DNA from: an uncultured Desulfomicrobiaceae bacterium
Lineage (GTDB): Bacteria; Desulfobacterota; Desulfovibrionia; Desulfovibrionales; Desulfomicrobiaceae
Reading direction: 5' to 3'
Assembly: GCA_937989665.1 (NCBI GenBank)
Contig: CALKRN010000015.1
Location: 97,787-161,786, forward strand
Length of the DNA stretch: 64,000 nt
Below the pieces are notes generated by a model. The model made no database searches and was not told where the DNA came from. It saw only the letters and a program-made list of their open reading frames with translations. The translations under genes were made by a program, and so were the position numbers. Shown here in pieces: positions 1 through 7,050 of this stretch; position 1 is the first letter of the stretch, and every line of letters starts with the position of its first letter.

Positions 1-1
1 T

Positions 2-1474
2 TGGGGGCCGGCAACCTTGGAGTTTCTCGATTTTTTAGCCGAGGCTGGCCAAGGGATTTGGCAGATCCTTCCTCTTGCGCCCACGAACCCAGGTGCTGGC
101 AATTCGCCATATAGTGGGTATTCAGCCTTTGCCCTCAATCCACTCTGTGTTTCGCCAGAGGTGTTGGCGCAAGACGGACTTCTTGCTGCGAGGGATATTG
201 CCGCTGCACCTCAGGGAGAGGAAGGTGCGATCGATTTCATTGCCCAACACGCCTGGCGCCATCGCTTGCTCGATGCCGCCTTTGATGCGGCATGGTCTTC
301 GCTTTCTCGAGAGAAGGCTTTTGCCGATTTTTGTCAGGAGCAGGCGTTTTGGTTGGAAGACTGGTCGTTGTTTGCGGCACTTAAGCGCGAACAAGGGGGG
401 ACGCCATGGTATGCGTGGGAGATGGGTCTGCGCCAACGCCACCCCAAGGCGATCCACGACGCTCGGCAGCGACTTGGTTTTTGGATGCAACGCGAGCGTT
501 TTGTGCAGTATCTAGCCTGGAAACAATGGCAGACCATCCTCGACGAAGCCCAGAAGCGTGATATTATTGTATTTGGCGATGTCCCCATCTACGTGAGCCT
601 TGATAGCTGCGATGTCTGGGCCCATCCAAAATTCTTTCAGCTCGATAACTATGGTCGCCCGCTGTACTGCGCCGGGGCCCCGCCCGATTACTTTAGTCCC
701 ACAGGACAGATGTGGGGCAATCCTGTCTATGATTGGGAGTATCTCGAGTCGACAGGATTTGCCTGGTGGGTGGCGCGCCTCACCCATGAAGCGCGGCGGC
801 TCCATGCCATCCGTTTGGATCATTTTCGTGGGTTTTGCGCTTACTGGCAGGTTCCAGCCTGTGAACCCACGGCAGAGAACGGCGTATGGGTGCCGGGGCC
901 TGGGAAGCGGCTCTTCGATGCCGTGGCCCGCAGCGTACCCGCGACGCGCTTCGTCGCGGAGGATTTGGGGGTGATTACCGAGGATGTCCGCCAGCTTATG
1001 GACGAATTGGGGCTACCTGGGATGCGCGTCCTCCAATTCGCCTTTGGTGGAGATGCAAAAAATCCCTACCTCCCCCATCACATCCCGGAGCAAACCGTGG
1101 TGTATACGGGCACCCACGACAACGATACGACCCGGGGGTGGTGGGAAGACGAGGCGAGTCCTTCTGTGCGTGCTCATGTGGAAGACTATCTGGGGCGGCC
1201 CCTCTCCGCCGAAGAGATTGCCGAGGTCATGATTCGGATGGCGCTCATGAGTCGCGCCCGCTGGGTAGTCATTCCGCTGCAGGACTATCTTGGCTTGGGT
1301 ACGGAAGCCCGGTTCAATGTCCCTGGGCAGGGGGCTGGGAATTGGACGTGGCGGGCAACGGCAGGGGCGTGGAACCCAACAATGGCCAGGCGCCTGCGCC
1401 GTATGGTTACGATGTACGATCGGGTGGTTGAGGGATCGAGGTCTTCTCGCACAAAAACCAGCGCCCTGGGATAA
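2..1474 (+). CDS. malQ: 4-alpha-glucanotransferase (GH77 amylomaltase), 5' end cut by the window edge
   Basis: This enzyme transfers alpha-1,4-glucan segments between maltodextrins or glycogen in the cytoplasm. The reading frame is open to the first bases of the window, so the true start lies upstream; the TTG at position 17 is only an internal codon. Seen motifs match GH77: DVPIYVSLDSCDVWAHP, the nucleophile region IRLDHFRGF, the acid/base region VAEDLG and the substrate-binding stretch YTGTHDNDTTRGWW. About 490 of the usual roughly 500 residues are present. The stop codon lies in the loop of a long hairpin that also terminates dsrC from the other side. Family assignment is secure; physiological role in glycogen turnover is inferred. 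Confidence 0.95.
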   Translation, partial: WGPATLEFLDFLAEAGQGIWQILPLAPTNPGAGNSPYSGYSAFALNPLCVSPEVLAQDGLLAARDIAAAPQGEEGAIDFIAQHAWRHRLLDAAFDAAWSSLSREKAFADFCQEQAFWLEDWSLFAALKREQGGTPWYAWEMGLRQRHPKAIHDARQRLGFWMQRERFVQYLAWKQWQTILDEAQKRDIIVFGDVPIYVSLDSCDVWAHPKFFQLDNYGRPLYCAGAPPDYFSPTGQMWGNPVYDWEYLESTGFAWWVARLTHEARRLHAIRLDHFRGFCAYWQVPACEPTAENGVWVPGPGKRLFDAVARSVPATRFVAEDLGVITEDVRQLMDELGLPGMRVLQFAFGGDAKNPYLPHHIPEQTVVYTGTHDNDTTRGWWEDEASPSVRAHVEDYLGRPLSAEEIAEVMIRMALMSRARWVVIPLQDYLGLGTEARFNVPGQGAGNWTWRATAGAWNPTMARRLRRMVTMYDRVVEGSRSSRTKTSALG

Positions 1475-1486
1475 CCAGGGCGCTGG
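1453..1486 (-). terminator. dsrC terminator, overlapping the 3' end of malQ
   Basis: A perfect 12-bp stem (1458-1469 with 1475-1486) encloses a 5-nt loop that contains the malQ stop codon. Read on the minus strand, the stem is followed by TTTTTG, as expected for Rho-independent termination of dsrC. On the plus strand there is no T run, so malQ may use it only weakly. Confidence 0.85.
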
Positions 1487-1512
1487 ACGTGTAGCGGCAA
1501 GATGTGGATGGA

Positions 1513-1830
1513 TTATACACAACCCGTGGGCTTGGGCAGGCCTGCCATTTTGCAAGCGCCTTTACCAGGGCCGGAGGGGAACAGCTCGTAGATCTGCTTC
1601 AGTTTGTAGCCCGTGGACTTGGACAGAATGCGCACCATGGGGGCAATGCCGTTTTTCTTGTAGTAGTCCTGCAGGAAGTCGATGATCTCCTGATGGGCTG
1701 GAGTGAGTTCGGAGATACCTTCGCTCTCCTTCACGTACTCCACCCATTCCGGGCACCAGTCCTCAAATTTGAGCAGGAAGCCGTCTTCATCGATTTCGAA
1801 CGTCTTACCCTTGAATTCCACTGTTGCCAT
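1513..1830 (-). CDS. dsrC: DsrC, dissimilatory sulfite reductase sulfur-carrier protein
   Basis: DsrC is the small cytoplasmic protein that takes sulfur from DsrAB-bound sulfite as a trisulfide between two C-terminal cysteines and passes it to the DsrMKJOP membrane complex. The protein from the ATG at 1830 is 105 residues, the standard length, and ends with the swinging arm GPGKGACKMAGLPKPTGCV, with both redox cysteines (Cys93 and Cys104) present. AAGGAGGATCGCT precedes the chosen start; upstream extensions have no ribosome site. A TTGACA box at 1913-1918 (minus strand) may belong to its promoter. It is monocistronic, ending at the hairpin inside malQ. dsrAB are not in the window, which is usual in Desulfovibrionales. 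Confidence 0.97.
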   Translation of the reverse strand: MATVEFKGKTFEIDEDGFLLKFEDWCPEWVEYVKESEGISELTPAHQEIIDFLQDYYKKNGIAPMVRILSKSTGYKLKQIYELFPSGPGKGACKMAGLPKPTGCV

Positions 1831-1969
1831 AGCGATCCTCCTTGATATGTTACGGATGGTTCCTTTGGGAAAAGGACGTACTCCCAACTTCCCTAGAGGG
1901 AAGGATTTTTTTTGTCAATGACACTACTGATGGACTTGTCTTACAGTATGCATTTTCCTGCGCAGGTCG

Positions 1970-2143
1970 TTATTTAAAATCCCGCACAATAATTTGTTCT
2001 TTACGAAGCTTACACCACATCGGCCGGTCATTTTCTTCGGCAAGGATGGGTCGCATGGGCGGGGTGGCAATAACACACAGCCGTTCGTTTCCTTCGCGGC
2101 GGAGAAATGGGCATTCCAGGCATTTGGTAATGACGAGTACCAT
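1970..2143 (-). CDS. small cysteine-containing protein of unknown function
   Basis: A 57-residue protein starting MVLVITKCLECPFLRREGN. It has a CxxC pair near the N-terminus (CLECP) and two further cysteines (LCVIA, MWCKL), a spacing compatible with one metal site, although this is inference. Its ATG at 2143 lies 4 nt after the stop of the preceding zinc-ribbon gene and follows GCGAGG, so the two are almost certainly co-translated. A longer in-frame extension to 2200 would overlap that gene and lacks a ribosome site. I do not recognise a named family. The gene is followed by 139 nt that probably carry the dsrC promoter. Confidence 0.6.
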   Translation of the reverse strand: MVLVITKCLECPFLRREGNERLCVIATPPMRPILAEENDRPMWCKLRKEQIIVRDFK

Positions 2144-2147
2144 GGCG

Positions 2148-2357
2148 TTAGACCTCGCTCGGCAACGGGGTTTCTTGGCAGTACTGGTCCCATTGGGCAC
2201 AAGTCAGGTTTTCCAGGGGTTGGAAATGGTGGTGGCAGCGGCTGCAGACGACGGCGTAGTGGGAAGGGCTGGGAATTTGGTTTTCGTCTTGGACGTGGCC
2301 ACAGTGCGGGCAAATGGGAGACAGAGCCATGGGTACGCCTTGGTTGGATGATTCCAA
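2148..2357 (-). CDS. small zinc-ribbon protein of unknown function
   Basis: A 69-residue protein with two CxxC knuckles, ICPHCGHVQ (about residue 16) and VCSRCHHHF (about residue 38), the pattern of a single zinc ribbon. AGGAGG sits 9 nt before a TTG codon at 2357, which is therefore preferred over the internal ATG at 2330 that lacks a good ribosome site. It is the first gene of a two-gene unit with the Cys-rich gene at 1970-2143 and lies 57 nt after the cardiolipin synthase gene on the same strand, so it may be read with it. Function unknown; a regulatory or metal-handling role is a guess. Confidence 0.6.
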   Translation of the reverse strand: MESSNQGVPMALSPICPHCGHVQDENQIPSPSHYAVVCSRCHHHFQPLENLTCAQWDQYCQETPLPSEV

Positions 2358-2414
2358 AGGATAGCTCCTCCTAGAAGCTTGGGCCTGGGGGTGTCAACCA
2401 GCTTTGTGCTCTGT

Positions 2415-3833
2415 TCAAAGATAGGGGCCAAAGAGCCACATCACGGCGTCACGGATGCGCACAGGCCAGGAACGTGTAGCAATATCCTCGGGGAGGACCT
2501 GATGGCAGGAGCGTTGTACAGTATCCAGGTGGTTGTGGAGGGCGCTACAGACGGCGGGGTCGAAGACTTCAACCCCAAGTTCGAAATTGAGGGCCAAGCT
2601 GCGGCAATCCCAGTTGGCGGAGCCGATGTGGGCGTAGGCGTCGTCTATGAGAAAGACTTTGGTATGGCAGAAGGGGTCGGGCACAAGAAAGAATTGGATG
2701 CCGCGTTCAAGAAGGTCGTGGAGGATATGGGCGGTAGCCCAGGCTACCATCGGGATATTGCAGCGCCGAGGGAGGAAGACCTCAATGTGGACTCCGCGGA
2801 GTCGGGCGGCATGGAATGCCCCGAAGATCTCTCGTGGCGGCAAGAAATAGGGCGTCATGATGCGAATGCGGTGGCGGGCAGCGCTGATGAGACCAGCCCA
2901 AAGTTCAAGAAGGATGTCCCTGGGCTGGTCAGGCCCTGAGACCACGGCGCGGCACAAGCTATCTCCTGCGATTTCTGGGGATGCTGGCGGCAAGGGGATG
3001 CGTTCTTGGGTGGAGAGGAACCAATCTTGAGTAAAAGTATGCCCTAATTGCTGGGCGACGGGGCCGTGGATGCGGAAGTGGATGTCGCTAATGCTGAGTT
3101 GGCCATGATGATGGACGTTGCGTTCCGAGATATTCATCCCCCCAGTGAAGGCCGTGTGGCCGTCGATAAAGAGGATTTTGCGGTGGTTGCGCAGGTTGAA
3201 GTGGAATTGGGGAGGCAGCAGACGAGGGGGAAGGAAACGCACGGTAGGTACACCATGGCGGCGCAAAACGGGGAGAATAGAGGGCCAAGCATACAGTTCG
3301 CCGACTCCATCGACGATGACTCGGACGTCAACGCCACGCTGGTGGGCATCAATGAGGGATTGGGCAAAGCGATGTCCGATGCTGTCGGTAGCGAAAATAT
3401 AAGAGGCGAGGTAAACGCAGCGCTCTGCCCCATCAATGGCGGCCAACATGGCCGGGTAGGCCGCATCGCCGTTATGCAGGATGTGGAGACAATTTCCCCC
3501 GGCCACAGGGGTGTCGAGGAGGGCTGCGCCAACGCGGGCGAGGCGGAGGAGTTGGGGGTGGAGGACTTTTTCAGGAATCCGGGCTTGGTCGGCTTGAGTC
3601 GGATATGGGGCAAGACCACGGGCAGAGGACCGGCGCATGCGGCGGGCACTGCGGCGGATACGGTTGATGCCAAAGAGGGCATACAGCGTTGGTCCGGCGA
3701 TAGGAAAGGTGAGGCACACCGCAATCCAGCCGAGAGCAGAACGGGAATCTCGCTTGGAGAGGAGGGCATGGCCTGCGGCAATCAGGCTTATGACTGCGGA
3801 GAGGACGATTCCGAGGAGTTCTGGGACGGACAT
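2415..3833 (-). CDS. cls: cardiolipin synthase (phospholipase D family)
   Basis: Cardiolipin synthase condenses two phosphatidylglycerol molecules, or related lipids, at the inner membrane. The 472-residue protein begins with two hydrophobic segments (about residues 5-25 and 35-55), as in ClsA. It then has two HKD catalytic motifs: HRKILFIDGHTAFTGG near residue 220 and CHTKVFLIDDAYAHIGSAN near residue 400. Length is typical of ClsA. No clear ribosome site precedes the ATG at 3833; the start overlaps the preceding PAS gene by 46 nt, so translation is probably coupled or the real start is slightly downstream. The substrate is inferred from family. Confidence 0.9.
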   Translation of the reverse strand: MSVPELLGIVLSAVISLIAAGHALLSKRDSRSALGWIAVCLTFPIAGPTLYALFGINRIRRSARRMRRSSARGLAPYPTQADQARIPEKVLHPQLLRLARVGAALLDTPVAGGNCLHILHNGDAAYPAMLAAIDGAERCVYLASYIFATDSIGHRFAQSLIDAHQRGVDVRVIVDGVGELYAWPSILPVLRRHGVPTVRFLPPRLLPPQFHFNLRNHRKILFIDGHTAFTGGMNISERNVHHHGQLSISDIHFRIHGPVAQQLGHTFTQDWFLSTQERIPLPPASPEIAGDSLCRAVVSGPDQPRDILLELWAGLISAARHRIRIMTPYFLPPREIFGAFHAARLRGVHIEVFLPRRCNIPMVAWATAHILHDLLERGIQFFLVPDPFCHTKVFLIDDAYAHIGSANWDCRSLALNFELGVEVFDPAVCSALHNHLDTVQRSCHQVLPEDIATRSWPVRIRDAVMWLFGPYL

Positions 3834-4900
3834 GTGGTTTCGGGCTGAAGAGAATCGAAAATGGCCACAATGGCATGATCGAGATACGGCTCCTCTTTAT
3901 AGGTAAGGAAAGCCGAATTAAAGGCCCGGGTGATGGCGGTAATTTTAGCGCAGGCATCAGCGATGTCTTGGCAATAGGCGCGGATGGCCTGGCGCAGTTG
4001 CGCATCGTCGAGGGTGTGGTCGAGTTCTTCCACTAGACCATCTTTGGCGGCGAGGATTTGCATTAGGTGGGTGTTGAGGTGATGGCACACGCTGCCTGCA
4101 GCTTGGCGCAGCACCCGGTTCCGCTGGTTTTCGAGGGTTTGGGTAATATTGTGGACGATCCCTTCGTAGGCGATGACCTCGCCGTGTTCGTTGCGTTTGG
4201 CTCGAGCAGTGAGGTCCACTTCCAGGATGCGTCCGTCTCGGGTGCGCATGCGGAGATGGCGTCCGCGGATGGCGCCATGGGCGTTGATTTCCGCAAGGAA
4301 GTGCTCCCGTTCCTCGGGGTGCTCGTAGAAGTCCACGATGTTGGCCTGCAAGGCCTCTTCCCGGGAACAAAAACCGAGCATGCGAGCGCCGGCCTCGTTG
4401 ATATCGAGAAAGGTGCCATCGGGGTGCACGGCATAGGCCATGTCCTGGGTGGAATGGAAAAAGTCTCGATATCGGGCTTCGCTGTTGGCCAGGGCCTCCA
4501 TGGCGTGGCGGCGGGCGGTGACGTCGCGGAGCACGTGGTCGATGCGCTGCCCCAAACGGTCAGGACAGAACGCGACATGCCCTTCGTCGTGGATCCATTT
4601 GTGGTGTCCAGAAGGGGTGACGATGCGGTACTCCATTTCGCCGAACTCACTTTCGGCTAAGTCGGCATAAAATTGTCGCACCGTCGAAACCTCTTCAGGA
4701 TGAACGAGCTGAAAGAGCTGGTCGAGACTCGTAAAATGGCGCAAGGGGATACCGAGGAGGGCCTCGGCGGCCGGGGTGATGTAGCGTCCCTCTCCCTCCG
4801 GGGAGAGGGAGAGGATAACCTCACTCATGGCGTGGAGGATGCTTTGCAGCCGTTCTTTGATTTCAGCAAATTGTTGGAGATCGGCGGTGGTTGGGGACAT
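3788..4900 (-). CDS. two-PAS-domain sensor protein lacking a kinase catalytic domain
   Basis: A 370-residue soluble protein with two PAS/PAC domains, at about residues 15-130 and 135-255. These are followed by about 115 residues that look like a histidine-kinase dimerisation helix pair around VCHHLNTHLMQILAAKDGL. The protein then stops: no N, G1 or G2 boxes of a HATPase domain follow. GGAGG precedes the ATG at 4900. The last 46 nt overlap the cardiolipin synthase start. It may signal through a partner kinase or act as a non-enzymatic sensor; whether it is an ancestral short form or a truncated kinase cannot be decided from the sequence, and there is no downstream remnant of the missing domain. 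Confidence 0.75.
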   Translation of the reverse strand: MSPTTADLQQFAEIKERLQSILHAMSEVILSLSPEGEGRYITPAAEALLGIPLRHFTSLDQLFQLVHPEEVSTVRQFYADLAESEFGEMEYRIVTPSGHHKWIHDEGHVAFCPDRLGQRIDHVLRDVTARRHAMEALANSEARYRDFFHSTQDMAYAVHPDGTFLDINEAGARMLGFCSREEALQANIVDFYEHPEEREHFLAEINAHGAIRGRHLRMRTRDGRILEVDLTARAKRNEHGEVIAYEGIVHNITQTLENQRNRVLRQAAGSVCHHLNTHLMQILAAKDGLVEELDHTLDDAQLRQAIRAYCQDIADACAKITAITRAFNSAFLTYKEEPYLDHAIVAIFDSLQPETTCPSQNSSESSSPQS

Positions 4901-4995
4901 GTGGCCTCCTTTGCGATGGCAGTGCTAGGCCAGGGTGAGGTTCGGGTCAATGGCGGTGGATTTTTTTTGAGGTTGATAAAAAAATCACAAAAGAG

Positions 4996-5060
4996 TTGAC
5001 ATCTGGGGTGGCACGAAGCAAAACTGCAGCCCAGCCGTATTTTGTGAAATTCGAAACAAA
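4996..5060 (+). promoter_or_regulatory. sat promoter region with Rex-like half-palindrome
   Basis: TTGACA at 4996-5001 is a good -35 box; the -10 region 17 nt on (CAAAAC) is poor. At 5041-5060 lies TTTGTGAAATTCGAAACAAA. Its left half matches the Rex operator half TTGTGAA, but its right half is degenerate. Rex is known to repress sat in Desulfovibrio vulgaris, so this is a plausible but unproven redox operator. Confidence 0.35.
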
Positions 5061-5083
5061 TTATCCGAGGAGGTAATCGCGTT

Positions 5084-6355
5084 ATGGCTCTGGTTCCCCC
5101 CCATGGTGGTAAAGGATTGGTCTGCTGCTTGCTGCAGGGCGCTGAGCTCCAGGCCGAGCTGGAGAAGGCCAAAACCCTCAAGAAGATTGAGATCAGCCCT
5201 CGTGTCAAAGGCGATCTCATCATGATGGGCATCGGTGGTTTTAGCCCTCTCAATGGCTTTATGACCCGCGCTGATTGGAAGTCGGTGTGCGAGAACTATA
5301 CCTTGGCCGATGGCACCTTCTGGCCCGTGCCGGTGACCTTGGACACCGACGAAGAGGTCAAGGTCGGTGAGGAAATCGCCCTGTTCGACCCCAAGAAGGG
5401 TGTGTACATGGCGACTATGAAGGTCACCGAAGTGTACGAAATGACCGATGCGGACAAGAAGTGGGAATGCGAGAAGATCTACAAGGGCCAGGGGCCGGAT
5501 TCTGCCGATGACAAATTCTGGTCTGTCGCGGTGAATGATCATCCTGGCGTGCAGATGGTGATGGCCCAGAAGAAGTACAATGTGGCTGGCCCGGTGAAGG
5601 TCCTGTCCGAAGGCGACTATCGGGATCGGTTCCCAGGGTGCTACATGACCCCGGCCGAGTCCCGCGCCATCTTCGAAGAACGGGGGTGGAGCCGTGTGGC
5701 TGCCCTGCAGCTTAGAAACCCCATGCACCGTTCGCATGAATATCTGGCCAAGATTGCCGTAGAGGTGTGCGATGGTGTGTTCATTCATTCCCTGGTGGGC
5801 AATCTGAAGCCAGGCGATATTCCTGCCGAGGTGCGCATCAGGTGTATCGATACCCTCATCGATAAGTACTTCGTGAAGGCCAATGTGGTGCAGGGGGGCT
5901 ATCCGTTGGATATGCGGTATGCCGGTCCCCGTGAGGCCTTGCTCCATGCTACCTTCCGCCAGAACTACGGCGTGTCCGATATGCTCATCGGTCGCGACCA
6001 TGCTGGTGTGGGCGATTTTTATGGGATGTTCGAGGCGCAGGAGATTTTCGATCGGATTCCCAAGAATTTGGGCCCGGGCAAAGACCTCATCACCCAGCCC
6101 ATGAAGATCGATTGGACCTTCTACTGCTACAAGTGCGATGGCATGGCTTCGTTGCGGACCTGCCCGCACACCAAGGAAGATCGGGTCATCCTTTCCGGGA
6201 CGAAGCTGCGTAAGGCCTTGTCCGAGGGCGCTCCGGTGCCGGACCACTTCGGGCGTGATGAGGTTCTGGCCATCCTGCGTGAGTACTATGAAGGTCTCAC
6301 CGAAAAGGTGGAAATCAAGATGCAGCGCGCTGCCGAAGGAAGCGTGATGAAATAA
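5084..6355 (+). CDS. sat: dissimilatory sulfate adenylyltransferase (ATP sulfurylase)
   Basis: Sat activates sulfate with ATP to give adenosine 5'-phosphosulfate (APS) and pyrophosphate, the first step of sulfate respiration. The 423-residue protein has the expected length. It carries the nucleotide-binding stretch [12 protein letters not shown] (QxRNPxHxxHE), the [12 protein letters not shown] motif and the C-terminal zinc-type motif [15 protein letters not shown] strong GAGGAGG lies 12 nt before the ATG. It stands alone in its transcript: a hairpin follows, and aprB has its own promoter. The enzyme is cytoplasmic and depends on pyrophosphatase to pull the reaction. Confidence 0.97.
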   Translation: MALVPPHGGKGLVCCLLQGAELQAELEKAKTLKKIEISPRVKGDLIMMGIGGFSPLNGFMTRADWKSVCENYTLADGTFWPVPVTLDTDEEVKVGEEIALFDPKKGVYMATMKVTEVYEMTDADKKWECEKIYKGQGPDSADDKFWSVAVNDHPGVQMVMAQKKYNVAGPVKVLSEGDYRDRFPGCYMTPAESRAIFEERGWSRVAALQLRNPMHRSHEYLAKIAVEVCDGVFIHSLVGNLKPGDIPAEVRIRCIDTLIDKYFVKANVVQGGYPLDMRYAGPREALLHATFRQNYGVSDMLIGRDHAGVGDFYGMFEAQEIFDRIPKNLGPGKDLITQPMKIDWTFYCYKCDGMASLRTCPHTKEDRVILSGTKLRKALSEGAPVPDHFGRDEVLAILREYYEGLTEKVEIKMQRAAEGSVMK

Positions 6356-6367
6356 CTTTTTTGTGGA

Positions 6368-6399
6368 CGCGGGCTTGGTATTTTTCTGCTGAGCCCGCG
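6368..6399 (+). terminator. hairpin after sat
   Basis: CGCGGGCT (6368-6375) pairs with AGCCCGCG (6392-6399) around a 16-nt T-rich loop; the tail AGAATTTTC is only partly T-rich. Probably ends or attenuates the sat transcript before the aprB promoter. Confidence 0.55.
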
Positions 6400-6414
6400 A
6401 GAATTTTCATCGCC

Positions 6415-6443
6415 TTGACAAAAAGTGCGTGGTGTTGTTAAAA
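6415..6443 (+). promoter_or_regulatory. aprBA promoter
   Basis: TTGACA (6415-6420) and TTAAAA (6438-6443) are separated by 17 nt, giving an expected transcript start near 6450 and a leader of about 66 nt before aprB. Confidence 0.6.
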
Positions 6444-6516
6444 AAGCACAAACGCAGTCTGTTTGGTGTGTGGTTTCGGAATATGGTTTTAACCAAATCC
6501 AGTGATTGGAGGGATT

Positions 6517-7005
6517 ATGCCAACCTTTGTTGATCCGGCAAAGTGTGATGGGTGCAAGGGCGGTGAGAAGACGGCGTGCATGTATATCTGCCCCAATGAT
6601 CTGATGATCTTGGATCCGGTGGAAATGCGTGCCTACAATCAGGAGCCCTCGGCCTGTTGGGAGTGCTACTCTTGTGTGAAGATTTGTCCTCAAGGCGCCA
6701 TCACGGCTCGTCCCTATGCGGACTTTGCTCCTATGGGCGGTACATCCATCCCGCTGCGCAGCGCCGAGGACATTATGTGGACGGTGCAGTTCCGCTCGGG
6801 AGAGGTCAAGCGCTTTAAGTTCCCCATCCGTACGACTCCTGAAGGCTCCATTAAGCCGTATGAAGGCAAGCCAGAACCTGGCGATCTGGACAATGAGCTG
6901 TTGTTCACGGAGACCACGCTGAAGAAGCCCCAGGCCGTACTCGGCAAGAAGTTTGAGGTGGCCGAGGCTGATCTGAAGCAGGTCTTCAAGTCCGCCGTTG
7001 CCTAA
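6517..7005 (+). CDS. aprB: adenylylsulfate reductase beta subunit
   Basis: AprB is the iron-sulfur subunit that passes electrons to the FAD of AprA during APS reduction to sulfite and AMP. The 162-residue protein begins MPTFVDPAKCDGC. It binds two [4Fe-4S] clusters through CDGCKGGEKTACMYICP and CWECYSCVKICP in its first 70 residues; the remainder is the tail that wraps around AprA. I chose the ATG at 6517 because the protein then begins exactly as AprB proteins do; a GTG at 6502 would add five residues. GGAGGG lies just before it. aprA follows after 45 nt with its own ribosome site, so the two form one operon. Confidence 0.97.
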   Translation: MPTFVDPAKCDGCKGGEKTACMYICPNDLMILDPVEMRAYNQEPSACWECYSCVKICPQGAITARPYADFAPMGGTSIPLRSAEDIMWTVQFRSGEVKRFKFPIRTTPEGSIKPYEGKPEPGDLDNELLFTETTLKKPQAVLGKKFEVAEADLKQVFKSAVA

Positions 7006-7050
7006 GTTGCGCCTTTTGTTCAAAACGATACGAAATTCAGGAGGAACACA

